Positions 1 to 14,597 of a DNA stretch of 64,000 bases are shown piece after piece. A program made the position numbers and the translations under genes. This DNA comes from Tetragonia tetragonoides (taxonomy: Eukaryota; Streptophyta; Magnoliopsida; Caryophyllales; Aizoaceae), in NCBI GenBank assembly GCA_038025085.1, contig CM076148.1, forward strand, positions 2,420,501 through 2,484,500, read 5' to 3'. The notes below the pieces were generated by a model. That model ran no database searches. It was given only the letters and a program-made list of their open reading frames with translations, and was not told where the DNA came from. Within the stretch, counting starts at the first letter, position 1. Each line of letters begins with the position of its first letter.

Positions 1-477
1 GTATTTGGATGTTGGTTTATTGAGTGGCTTACTTTTGGCAAAATTGGATATTTAACCAGTTCACCATTCAATATTTGTGTTTAGATGTTAGTTTGTGAAA
101 TTGGCTTTTGGGTTTCCACAAGCCAACTTTTGAAAAGCCAATGAGGTTGGCTTATGGGTATTGACTGGTGGCATTAATGTAGTCCAATACTTGCAATTTT
201 ACTTCTATTCCATCAAATTCCTCAATATCATATGAATATCCTTATAGGTCATTTTACATATAACCCGTTAATGTTACCAGACAATGTTACCAAACATCTC
301 TTTAGTTTTCAGACATCCAATGTTACCAGTCGGTCAAATCAGCTAATAATACTAGTCATCGACCACCAGCCACACGCCATCAGCCAACAGCTAATGACAC
401 CAGCCAATTGCCAAACAGATTGTACTCTATAAATAAAATGATCAGTACAAAAAATTAAAGAAAGAACGACCCAATAA
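1..477. repeat. Repeat-like sequence next to a truncated CRK ectodomain
   Basis: No gene is visible. The stretch is rich in TTGG/CCAA words. It reads GTATTTGGATGTTGG at the left and CCAATTGCCAAACAG near 402-418, and short motifs such as 'atgttacca' recur. This resembles the terminal regions of plant hAT or Harbinger-type MITEs, but I cannot define both ends or a target duplication. It occupies the place where the TM and kinase exons of the neighbouring minus-strand ectodomain gene would be expected. Confidence 0.35.
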
Positions 478-1308
478 TTAAAAATGATGAGGACTGGTAC
501 CGGTTGGTTCTTGAGCTGGTTCTTGGGCTGGTTCTGCGGCAGTGGACAAGTTGAAAAATGGGTAGACCTCGTAGCGTATATTACAACTACTGTATAATAC
601 TCTAGCACCATCGCTTAGCGAAAGCTTCTGGATGGCATTCATCAAGCACTCATTACATTCCGAGGTGGGTAAGTCCGGCGTACACTGTCCCAACGCATAC
701 AGGCTCGCTGAGCTCGTAATGTTCGCCTTCGCTGTCGCAAAATTCGGCTTCATCGTCGATAAGCTGGCATTTGCTGCTTGGACAGCCACCTCATTCATGG
801 TCTCATTCCATATTTCTGGAAACCCGGCCGTACTCCCGGTCTTGTTGACGTTGCTTTGTAGAATGTAACCCGGATCTGTTAACATTAGACTAGAGTTATA
901 GGGCTTATCGGAGTACCTTATCATGCACTCGTCATACCAGATTACAGCCTTTCTGACCATGGGACATTTTCGGGGTATGTCTGTGGTGGTGGCTGTGGTC
1001 ACGCAGTCACCACACGCACGGGTGTCGAGGTCGCCACGGCAGAGGAAGAGGCCGTAGGCGACGTCGGTAGTGTTGTTTCCGACAACGGTGACGGAAAAGC
1101 CGTCTGGGTTGGTGGTGGCATTTGAGGCGAGGGACTGGAAGACGGTGTTGAGATTTTTTTGGTATTGGCTATTTGGAGCATAGGTGATGTTGTATGGGCA
1201 GAAAAGGTTGAGGTAATTTGGGATGGAAATTGATGTTGGAATCACTGAGAGGAGAGAAAGTGAGAGGAGTAGCAAAAGTGGGTTTCTAATAATGAACACC
1301 ATTTTCAC
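478..1308 (-). CDS. DUF26 ectodomain-only protein (CRK remnant or secreted cysteine-rich repeat protein)
   Basis: A single open frame of 276 residues. It has a hydrophobic signal peptide (about residues 1-28), then two DUF26/Gnk2 domains. The first carries the C-x8-C-x2-C motif (CRGDLDTRACGDC) followed by VIWYDECMIRYSD; the second carries QCTPDLPTSECNECL. A short linker repeats EPAQ and ends EPTGTSPHHF before the stop. The family role is extracellular sensing or carbohydrate binding. Full CRKs continue through a splice donor into TM and kinase exons. Here there is no clear donor, and none of the remaining 477 bases looks like a TM or kinase exon. It is therefore either a truncated CRK or a secreted DUF26 protein. 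Close copies of this ectodomain lie at 45.8, 49.3, 54.8 and 62.8 kb. A TATA-like stretch lies about 50 bases upstream. Confidence 0.7.
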   Translation of the reverse strand: MKMVFIIRNPLLLLLSLSLLSVIPTSISIPNYLNLFCPYNITYAPNSQYQKNLNTVFQSLASNATTNPDGFSVTVVGNNTTDVAYGLFLCRGDLDTRACGDCVTTATTTDIPRKCPMVRKAVIWYDECMIRYSDKPYNSSLMLTDPGYILQSNVNKTGSTAGFPEIWNETMNEVAVQAANASLSTMKPNFATAKANITSSASLYALGQCTPDLPTSECNECLMNAIQKLSLSDGARVLYSSCNIRYEVYPFFNLSTAAEPAQEPAQEPTGTSPHHF

Positions 1309-1358
1309 CTTATCCCTTTCCTTGTCTTAGATTTTAAAATGTTAGGTATGAAGACGGA

Positions 1359-1367
1359 GTTATATAG
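1359..1367 (-). promoter_or_regulatory. TATA-like box upstream of the minus-strand DUF26 gene
   Basis: Read on the minus strand the sequence is CTATATAAC, about 50 bases before the ATG at 1308. Spacing and sequence fit a plant TATA box. No other promoter element was identified. Confidence 0.4.
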
Positions 1368-1653
1368 ATTAGATAATCTCAATTTCCTTGTCACCTATTT
1401 TGTGTAGGAAATTATTCCTTGATAAGTTCACAAGTACAAAGTCTATCTTTTGGCATAAATTTAGGCTCTGATTGTGGTGTAATCCGGATTCGGTTTGAGT
1501 TGGTAATTATCGGAAAGAACAAAAGAAATATAAAGAGAGGAATGTGATGGAAGTTGCGGAAAGATGTGAAGGTGACAAATTAAAATTCGAAAATCTAGGC
1601 CAAACAAAACAAATCTTGTATGAAACCAATTCACATTAAATTATTATGAATTA

Positions 1654-1921
1654 CTACCTCCGTTCCGTTCAAACGCTCCCATTTGCCTAAAATGGATGTT
1701 TCATACAAACACTCCCATTTCTTTAGTTGGTAAGTAATTTACTAGTCATTTACAATATTACTCCCATTAAAACCCAAGCCCCACCCTCTTCTTTCTCTCT
1801 CCTCAAGTCTCTCTCCACCATGTTAATGTTGAGGGTATATGGGGAAAGTAGATGGCAAAATAAATTTTCCTTTTTTTTTGTGCCAAAAACAAATGGGAGC
1901 GTTTGAACGGAACGGAGGGAG
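1654..1921. repeat. Stowaway MITE
   Basis: A 268-bp element flanked by TA on both sides (1652-1653 and 1922-1923). The left end reads CTACCTCCGTTCCGTTCAAA and the right end is its near-perfect reverse complement, TTTGAACGGAACGGAGGGAG. The 'CTCCCTCCGT' terminus and TA target are diagnostic of Stowaway (Tc1/Mariner-derived) MITEs. Confidence 0.85.
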
Positions 1922-1923
1922 TA

Positions 1924-2498
1924 TGAGTAAACAATCCTTATTTTACGATAAAGTACTACCGAAAGTTTCGGAAAAACCATTTAGTGACAGTATATGGGCA
2001 CTTGGGCAGGAATGATTACTTGTTCTATCAAGTTTAGGAAGGTGTCATGGCAGTAGACTTGGTCTGGCGGCTGACTTGGAGTCAACTCCAGACGTGGTTT
2101 GTGTGTTCCAAGTCTTTGCAATTATTTTTTGTGTTGTGGGTCTTTGGTGGCTAGTGCTGTGAGCCCGTGACTAGCTCTTGTATGTTTAGTCTTGTACTGT
2201 CCCAATTACATATTGGCCATTAGATACTAAAGTGGCACTGGGGACACTGTAGAAAAAAAGAACAATCAACAACTTGGTTTGGTATTGGCCTACATACCAG
2301 CAGCATTCATAATCAGGACCATCAGGTCCTATTTTTTTTGGGTGGAAGTAGACATTATTATCGTCCATTAGTGACACTAATTGACAAGCGGATAATAATG
2401 CTATTAGACGTTGCTCGGCATTTTCTCTATGCCGGGTATATGTTTGGTAGGTACCACAGGTTTTTTTTTTTTTTTTGTTTTTTCTTTATATGAACAAT
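1924..2498. other. Intergenic stretch, source of a rearranged copy at 50.1 kb
   Basis: No convincing gene. It contains a run of T at 2461-2476. Bases about 1951-2117 recur almost unchanged at about 50,109-50,270, where they are joined to other pieces of this neighbourhood. Confidence 0.5.
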
Positions 2499-2651
2499 AA
2501 GTCTTGTGTGAAACCAACTCACAAAAAAAATGGGATCACTGCTGGGAGATGTACGAGTCACTTATGTTGAGCAGTGACCCTTATTTCATTGAAAAGTGAT
2601 CAAATCTTATCAAAAGTTATGAAAAGACCGTATTATAGAAGCTTTTGTGTT
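2499..2651 (+). repeat. Dispersed MITE-like repeat (AAGTCTTGTGTGA family), copy 1
   Basis: About 150 bp, starting AAGTCTTGTGTGAAACCAAC and ending near GAAGCTTTTGTGT. The ends are imperfect inverted repeats (AAGTCTTGTGTGAGAC against AAGCTTCTATAAGACGG). Related copies lie near 9149, 24666, 35429, 48494 and 53694, so this is an interspersed family. No coding capacity. Confidence 0.6.
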
Positions 2652-3067
2652 ATACGAAAGGTTAGATTACTCGAAACATCAATGAATATCTCAAATTCAA
2701 GATAGCAATTTTGTCCGAATGAAGCTTTGTTGGGGAACACTATCAATATCAACCTCTCTAACAAATTAAAGCTATAACAAGGAGAGATTATGCTAGATTT
2801 ATTTTGTCATCGGTCATCAAAATCGATCATTAAAAACCTTTGGTCTTCGAATTCCATTTGCATAATTGTAAAATCCATATAAGATTCTAGAACTCGGTCC
2901 GTTTCAGATTTTTTCTTTTTTTTACATTGAGAAATGGATCAAAACCCAAGTACTGCACATAGGGTTGTTGCGCAACTAGGCATTTATTGAGGGTATGTTA
3001 TTAACTTTGTCCATAACAATTTTCTAATTAAACAAGCCGGGAATGCTCATCTCTCTGCATCCATGCC

Positions 3068-5914
3068 CTATCTCGGTTTAATGCCAGTGACGGAAACATT
3101 GTTGATTGACCAGGGGTTCGAATTACTTGTGGATTGGTCCAAGCCAGTGCTTCTCGTGAAATTTACTTCTGTTGTACCCTTTGTATAGAAAACTGGTTGT
3201 TCCGGCATTGGAATAGTGACCGAGTCACCTTCTAGCATGAGGACTGCTTTAGCAATTGTAGGCCTCTTCTCTACAGACTCTTGAACACATAATAGGCCAA
3301 TGTGTATGCATCTCATTACTTCGTTAGTTGAGCATGAGTTTCTTAATGTTGGCTCCACAAACTCCAAGGGCGTCCCATCTTCCCATTTCTTCCAAGCCTT
3401 TCATGTTAGAAAACAATGGTGTTTTAGTCATGTTTCCCAACCTAGATAAATAAAATAAAGTGCAAAGAAGAAAATATATATTCTCACATCGCTTAGAAGA
3501 TCTTCAGTTGAGTTTGCTGACTCGTAGAATTTGTTGTTCTTCTTACCACTTATAATCTCCAAGACTAACACACCAAAACTGTATGCATCTGATTTAACAG
3601 AGAAAAGTCCGTCCATTGCGTACTCTGGAGACATATAACCCCTACGAGATTTGCAACATGCAGTAAACTATTCATTCATAATTGCATATGACTGCGTTTT
3701 AATTTAAGTACTCAATTGATGATTACTAATTTACCGTGGACTTGTACTTTAACTTAGCTTAAATACAACTTATCAGAAAATGTAAATTATACTCACAATG
3801 TTCCAACAACTTTTGTCGTACCAACTTGAGATTGATCCACACCAACAATTCTTGCTGTCCCAAAGTCCGCAATTTTGGGGTTCATTTCCGCGTCCAATAA
3901 GATATTACCCGCTTTAAGATCGCGATGTATGATTTTTAGTTGAGAATCATGATGCAGATAATGCATCCCTCTTGCAATACCTATTATAATTTTGTATCGC
4001 CTTCCCCAATCCAGTTGTCCTTGTTTATGAGGATCTGTGGATATTAGGATATCATGTGAATGTTAGTCATAAAGTTAATGCAACTTTCAATTCTATTAAA
4101 GGATTGAGGCATTTGACCATATAGAGAATGAAAGTAATGGAATATCTTACTAAAAAGGAAATAGTCAAGGCTCTTATTAGGCACATATTCATAGACAAGT
4201 AGCTTTTCCTCTCTTGTCCAACAAAATCCCAAGAGTCTCACTAAATTTCTGTGTTGAAGCTTGGCTAGCAACAAGACTTCATTCTTGAATTCTTTGACAC
4301 CTTGGCAAGAGTCCTTAGACAGTCTTTTCACTGCTACTTCTTGTCCATCTTGTAGTGTGCCCTGAAGCAAAAGATCATAGAGTTTGATGTCTGAAAAGCC
4401 ATTCAAAAATTCATTTGGTTATACATGAGCAGGTTTCTACAATTAAGCTATTCACCTTATATACGCCCCCAAATCCACCTTCGCCCAATTTCGTCTCATC
4501 CCCAAAATTATTTGTCGCTGATATAAGCTTAGCCAAATCATATTGCAACGATTCAGCATTTGTGAAATCTTCGCCTATAATACCGTATTGAAATGACACA
4601 ATTAACAAGCAAGATTAATATCATACAGCAATTACAAAAGGAATGAAAGACACATAATTATAAGACGTTTTCAATGTCGCTTACCATTTGCAACACCACC
4701 AGCCTCGTACTTGGCTTTCTTCTTACAAAGACAGATGCCTATAGCAATAAGTATTACCACTGATATAGCGGCCACTGGAGAAACAATTGCAATGACTACT
4801 TTTGTAAACGCTTTCTTCTTTCCTGCATAAGTTTTTTCTTCTTAAGTCATTTTAGCGTTTCAACAAAGCATCTACGAGTATTTTTTTTTTTTTTGGAGTG
4901 AATCTACGAGTATTATTTTTTACCCGTTCTACCATTATCCGTATTACCTCATTAGTTACTTAATTTTTTTATTAAATACAAAGTCAAGGTTTTTATTTTA
5001 TGACTACCAATTCTAAAGTGACATAAATTACAAGAAATTTGTGATATGTAGGCCAAAACAGAGAGAGAGATTGACTTACGATTCCCGTTCCCGTTTCCAT
5101 TGTCGGTTGAGTTAGTAGTTGCGGGAGATGGTGGTACAGGCGGTAGTGGCACAGAGGCGCCATTATAAAAGGGGAAGTTCCAGTACCGGACCATACAACT
5201 GTCCAGCAAAACCATGGCACCCTGCTTGGGTGGGAGCTTTCCGGCGGCAATCGTCAAGCACTGCTGACAATCGGTACTTGTCAAGTCCGGTGTGCACTGT
5301 GCCAACGCATACAGAGTGATCAGGCTCGTAAATGCCGTCTGATTTACAGCATATTTTTCCCCGGACTTGTCACCAATGGCTGCTTGGACCGCCAGGTTAT
5401 TCATGGTCTTGTAAACAAGGTCTACGAACTGAGTTTTGTTCCCATTTATCTCTTGATCTGTGGACTGCATAAAGCTGTCGGACAAATCCAATTTACCGTA
5501 GAAACTTTCGTTGGAGTACCTTACCATACACTCGTCGTACCAGATCAAACCCGCCTTCTTGTTCCGGCAGTAGGTTTTAGGGAGATCAGTGGTGGTTGCA
5601 GTGGACACACAATCATGGCACGCGGTGGCGTTCTGATCACCGCGGCACATGAAGAGGCCGTAGACAGCATCCCTTGTGCTGTTGCCGGTGGTGGTGGAGT
5701 AGAAGAGGGTGTGGTCGGGGGCCGTGGCGTTGGAAGCCAGAGATTGTAAGAGGGTATTGAGGTTGGTTTGGTATTTGGACTTGGGATCAATGAAATCAGA
5801 GCTGGAGCAAAAGTCTTGCACATAGGTTGGGTCGGATGCTGAGTTTGGAATGGTAGAAAAGATAAAGATTAAAGGAAACACCAGTGACCATCTCATTTTC
5901 ATTAATGCACCCAC
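3068..5914 (-). CDS. CRK 'A': intact cysteine-rich receptor-like kinase
   Basis: Seven exons, read on the minus strand: E1 5914-5080, TM 4822-4685, K1 4574-4456, K2 4361-4151, K3 4034-3797, K4 3641-3488, K5 3397-3068. All inferred junctions are GT-AG and keep phase. E1 holds a signal peptide and two DUF26 domains ([27 protein letters not shown]). The TM exon encodes a helix with basic residues on the inner side. Kinase landmarks are [10 protein letters not shown] (P-loop), VAVKRLSK (Lys), HRDLKAGN (catalytic loop), ADFGTARI and YMSPEYAM. The protein ends in GIKPR. I see no frameshift or stop, so it is probably an active plasma-membrane Ser/Thr receptor kinase. The start is the first Met of the open frame; a Met six residues later (MKMRWS) is also possible. 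Ligand and downstream partners cannot be read from the sequence. Confidence 0.88.
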
Positions 5915-6228
5915 AAAAAATTGTTAAGGAATTTTATGTAATTCAATCTTTGGGGATTAAAGATTCGATTTTTGAAACTTCAATTCTTGAATGTGTGGAT
6001 TTTATTCGTCAACTACTGTGGGTTGTTTTATGTAAACTTTCAATAAATTTGGATCATTATTCACTTCCCAAAAGAACAAAACAAAACGTACGCACTATGA
6101 TACTAGTATTGAATTTTCAACTTGTGAAGTCTTGATTCTTGAAGTCTCCTGTAAGTGGGTGCTTCCTTTCCTACTATTTCCTTTTTGAATTTTTCAGAAC
6201 TTTTAATGATGCTTCTTAGTTACCAAAC
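5915..6228. other. Upstream region of CRK A
   Basis: AT-rich sequence with no gene seen. It should include the promoter and 5' leader of the minus-strand CRK A. I did not find a convincing TATA box at a usual distance. Confidence 0.4.
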
Positions 6229-6420
6229 CAATGTTTCTTAGTTGAACAACAAGCGTAAGTATCGGCCCCTTCAACGTAACACCAACAATGGGCTAGTATC
6301 ATTCTTAGAAGCCAGCAGACACAAAACATATAGGAAGAATGAGGATTCGAACCCATAACCTTACCTTACCAAACTACTTGGGAGTAAGTTTGATAGAGCC
6401 TTAAAGAGAGAAGGTGAATG
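6229..6420 (-). repeat. SINE-like fragment
   Basis: Around 6342-6360 the sequence reads GGATTCGAACCCATAACC. Its reverse complement contains GGTTCGAATCC-like box B of the Pol III promoter. Similar text recurs at about 38,380-38,530, and parts ('ggggctagtatagttcctag') recur near 6,840. No complete element with an A box, tail and target duplication is visible, so this is a fragment call. Confidence 0.4.
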
Positions 6421-6965
6421 GCATGGAGCCTTAAGGAGGGAAGGAGCACTAGAAAAGATTTATATCCATTTCTTATTTTTTAAACAAATGATCGAAAACA
6501 AATAGGTAAATGAAAAGAAAAAGAAAAGAAAAACACAAAGCAAGCAACTCCACCCAACACTATGATGATGCCTTTCAAGAATTCAGATGATTACTTTCTT
6601 CTCAATGATGATTTTATCTTACTTTTAAAAGTAATACTTCTTGTAACCCAAAAAAATAAGAAGTAATTCTTCTTCTTAAAAGTCGATTCCTTAGTTTTTC
6701 TTTTTTTTTTCTAGTAAAAAAGAGGGGACAAGTGAATGACTATAGAGACACCCCCTGTTATTTCATGATCGGACTCTCGTGTTCAATAAAGAACATATCA
6801 GACTAGCTGAATAACCAGCGCAAGCACTGGCCCCATCAACGTAGCACCAATAAGGGGCTAGTATAGTTCCTAGAATAATTTAAAGAATGGCCAATTAACC
6901 AGATTGGTATATTAAAAAGAGGCCTCTCGATACATTCGTATATTTTGTTACTCCCGCGGCATATC
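6421..6965. other. Non-coding intergenic stretch
   Basis: No gene seen. Bases 6,751-6,870 share wording with the SINE-like pieces at 6.3 and 38.4 kb (for example 'catatcagactagctgaataa'). The rest is AT-rich. Confidence 0.35.
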
Positions 6966-6972
6966 ATATCAT

Positions 6973-7026
<54 letters not shown>
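6966..7026. repeat. (TA)n microsatellite
   Basis: About 60 bp of TA dinucleotides preceded by 'catatcatatcata'. It lies at the left edge of a Helitron-like region. Confidence 0.9.
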
Positions 7027-7031
<5 letters not shown>

Positions 7032-7725
7032 GAGTGTTACACGTGTGAGGCTGACACGTGGGACGCCAATTAAGCGGATTTAGTTAGTGTGATGTTGACA
7101 CGTAGGCGCCATGTAAGCAATTCATCCACATGTCACCTCATTAATTGCATCAACATTAATTGAATTTATCATTGAATTCAATATGATGTTTACAATTATT
7201 AGCATTTTGGTTCAAATTAGAAAAAGCAATAACTTGGATTACGCAACTCTAAAAAATAAAATTCTTACATCATTGGGTTGAATTTGAAAAGTACTCCAAA
7301 ATGATATGCATATGTGCTATATTTGAGCCGGTAAAATTTGGTAGTAGATAATTGAATAAGCTAAAACATATGAGACTGATGGACATAGTTATATTATAAA
7401 AGTGAGTTTAATTGGTGTGGGTATGACACGTAGAACGCCAATTAGAAGGGCTAAATTCATGTGGCACTGACAGTAAAGCGCCACATAAACACAAGTTGTC
7501 ACATAGCCTACTCCAAGTGTCGCACATTAATGTCCATCATTAGTTGGCTTAATATATATTTATTAGCATATTATTTAAAACTACAAAATAAACTATCTTT
7601 ATTTACGTAACTCTAAAAATTATAGATCTAATTTCATCAGTTATAATTTTAAAAAAAGCTTTAAAATAAGATATATTTATAGATCTAATTTCATCAGTTA
7701 TAATTTTAAAAAAAGCTTTAAAATA

Positions 7726-7804
<79 letters not shown>

Positions 7805-8348
7805 AAAATATTTTAAATGGAAATATATGTGACCTATACAATTAGTTGGCTTCTTTCTGTGCGGTGATAGGATGTAGACGCTACATAAGATGGAATGTTC
7901 GTGTGAAGATTAAACACATACACCATATGTGCAAATTTGCCACATATCTTAACAAATCATGATCCAAGTGCCACATGATCAATATCACTCGACTTTGTTA
8001 TATGATTTATTTGCTTATTATTTCAAACTACAAAATAACATATTATTAGTTACATAACTCTAAAAATTATAAATCTTACTTCATTAAATTGTCTTTTTTC
8101 AAAATTCTTTCGTGAAGTTTGTAGTAGCCAAAAATTATGTTCATAAATTAATCTTTTTTTACATTTATTTTATTTTAGATGTAGATCAATTTAAAGAGAA
8201 ATTTGATAGAAAAAAATATTAAAATAGTCAAATATAAAATTATTTGTGCGGTATATACCAATTAACATACATTAGATATCACCTAGAACACTATCTTTAT
8301 TTTCGAGAGAAATAAACGAGTCCGTGCAAAGCACGGACATAAGACTAG
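7027..8348 (+). mobile_element. Non-autonomous Helitron-like element (3' end clear, 5' end uncertain)
   Basis: The 3' end is diagnostic: a perfect 8-bp stem GTCCGTGC-AAA-GCACGGAC (8320-8338), then about ten bases later CTAG at 8345-8348 followed by T. Helitrons end in a short hairpin plus CTRR and insert between A and T. The body has no coding sequence. It carries repeated phrases such as 'gacacgtgggacgcc' and a second (TA)n tract at about 7728-7795. A related element lies inverted in an intron near 28,850. The 5' TC end could not be fixed, so the left boundary is approximate. Confidence 0.7.
7728..7795. repeat. (TA)n microsatellite inside the Helitron-like element
   Basis: About 66 bp of TA repeats. 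Just before it, a segment of about 55 bp containing 'agatctaatttcatcagtta' occurs twice in tandem (7623-7728). Confidence 0.9.
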
Positions 8349-8777
8349 TGACTATATTAAAACTACGCCGACGACACATTGGTATATTTTGTTACTCAGG
8401 CCAATTTTTTTTTCATATTTATTGTGTATCCCAATCATTTTCAGCCTAAAAAAAATTAGGCCTGAAATTATAGGAATACACCATAAATACACAAAAACAT
8501 AATATTTTAGTTAAATATTTGGTCCAGTGGGGTACTTTGGGTGTATTTGTCCCCAGTGTATCTTTAATATACCAATATGTCGTCTGAGTAACAAAAAATA
8601 CCAATGTGTCGAGGGACCTATTTTTAATATATCAATCTGGTTAATTGGTCTTTAAAGAATTAACAACATATTTGGAACAGCCTCAAGCAATAATGATATA
8701 ATTACACTATAATGATCCTTCACAACCGTACACATTATAATAACAAGTTTCACTTGCAAAAACTTCGAATGCTTGTC

Positions 8778-12821
<4,044 letters not shown>

Positions 12822-12918
12822 GTTTGATGAGTACCTTTATGGTTTGTTTCTTATACTTCTTCCTGATCCCATGGGCCGTGGGGGTATGTGTGGTTAGTGT
12901 TCATTGTTGAATATCCTC

Positions 12919-12927
12919 TATATATAT
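12919..12927 (-). promoter_or_regulatory. TATA-like box upstream of CRK B
   Basis: A TATATATAT stretch about 100 bases before the minus-strand ATG at 12821. It is a plausible core promoter. Nothing else regulatory was recognised. Confidence 0.4.
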
Positions 12928-12929
12928 TT

Positions 12930-13455
12930 ACATATGATAACGGAGAAATATTAGTTTACCCATCGGGTGGTCTACTCTACTAGTGTGTGCATCGGTAATT
13001 GGTTGAGAGTAATATTTTGTATTTTAAGTTGAAAATAGATTATTTGAGTCTCAATGTACAAGCTTGTTTTTCTTGTCCATATCACCGGATAAACTACTCA
13101 CCAGATAGATAAAGCATTCTCCTATGATGACGACTAGACAACAACAACAAAAAGCCATCAAGGCGGCGTGCCTTTTTATTATTGTTCACCATTACAAATT
13201 GTTAAATAGTTTTGTTAAAAAAAGTAAACAGAAAAATGTTTGGGAATCCTTTCAAGTCTAGGTGGTTGTTCCTTTCACAGTTCGAGTACATTCAATAATA
13301 ATCATAAGTTTGATCTTTCGTCCTCCCAGCAATTTCAAAATGTAAAGGTATCAACTTTTGGCATGTTTTATTAATGACGTGTCATACATAAACACGTAAT
13401 GCAACTTTTTTTATTTTTGATTCTTCTTAAACCTAGACCAAACTGAAACTAAGGG
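12930..13455. other. Non-coding stretch upstream of CRK B
   Basis: No gene and no clear repeat family seen. AT-rich. Confidence 0.4.
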
Positions 13456-13975
13456 CCTTCATTCAGAATGATTTTCTAAAAAGGGTTAAATTACAAAATA
13501 TTATCCAGATTAGGTTGGGTTAGATAATATTTCCCAAAAGGGTATCTACGTAGACTCGGGATTTCACGAGGCTTACGTTTTTTTTTTCCGCTAGACATGA
13601 ATAAGCCAATGTCACCATCTAGGATAAGTCGTCGTTGGCAACGACTCTCTCTAAAGAAAGTCGATGTTCCAGACAACGACTTATGCTTGTATGTGACAAA
13701 TGGAAAAGTGCTTTGGGAGAAAGCGTAACAGAAAGTCGATAATAGGGATAGCGACTTTCACCTGAGTAAGTCGCTCTTGTGGATGGCGACTCTTGTGAGG
13801 GAAACTCGCCATCTCATGTGGCAACTTTGCATGTTGAACAAAAAATAAACAAATTACGATTCGTGAAATCCCGAGCCTACGTAGACACCCTCATGAGAAA
13901 TACTTTCTAACTCAGCCTAATGTGAATAATACTTTGTAATTTAACCTTTTTTCAGGAAATCATTCCTTTATTCAC
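13456..13975. repeat. Terminal-inverted-repeat element with about 95-bp arms
   Basis: The left arm (from about 13,460 through 'aagggttaaattacaaaata' to 'tcgggatttcacgag', about 13,573) is matched in reverse complement by the right arm (about 13,857-13,970). The core holds several GTCG/CGAC-centred words such as 'aagtcgatgttccag'. No transposase frame is visible. It is probably a non-autonomous DNA transposon, possibly MULE-like given the long arms. The target duplication could not be fixed. Confidence 0.65.
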
Positions 13976-14099
13976 GTTTGTTTTCTGAACTAGCAATGGA
14001 ATTCAATCCATTGCAAAATGAAATTTCTTTTGCTAATTAGCAAACAATAAAAATTAGTTATTAACCATTGAATTTGATTTTCCATTAGAAATAACAAGG

Positions 14100-14215
14100 A
14101 GATGAGTACCTTTATGGCTTAATGGTTTGTTTCTATTTTCTTCTTCCTGAACCCATGGGGCACTGGCCGTGGGGGATTTGTGTGGTTAGTATTCTTTCTA
14201 GAGTATCTATATATG
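14100..14215 (-). repeat. Diverged second copy of the 5' flank of CRK B
   Basis: The text 'gatgagtacctttatgg' through 'gtgtggttag' closely repeats 12,825-12,895, the sequence just upstream of the CRK B start codon, with small insertions. It is a short direct duplication of promoter or leader DNA. No coding sequence follows it. Confidence 0.65.
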
Positions 14216-14428
14216 ATGATTATGAATGTGGACAGCAAAACAGTAGGAATGAGCCCAAAATTCGGATAACCAGTATGAAATTGAATCGGTGGTTCCGTAC
14301 CCAAAACTGATTGGGTCAACCAATTCTGTACCCGAAACAATTGTGAGTTAGTTAGCAACTCAGTTTCATCCAGCATCCCCAGTTTTAATTGAATTTATGA
14401 GTAGTTAAAGGGACAATGGGCTAAAGCC

Positions 14429-14442
14429 CCCCCCCCCCCCCC
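14429..14442. repeat. Poly(C) run
   Basis: Fourteen consecutive C. Length may be unreliable in raw assembly. Confidence 0.9.
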
Positions 14443-14597
14443 GTTTCATTCATATTGTCCGGGTTATATATGGATCCCATTGCATGTCCCCAACTACCTC
14501 TCCCAATTTCCCCAAGCAACAATGACATGCCCTGACTTTGCCCAATGCTTTGGCTTTAATGAGGTAAAGCTAGATAGTTGGAGGAGGGAGAAAATGA

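Noticed and set aside
5119..5823. Long frames on the opposite strand or in shifted frame over DUF26 exons
   Set aside because: Shadows of the GC-rich ectodomain exon; the sense frame has the signal peptide and the Cys motifs.
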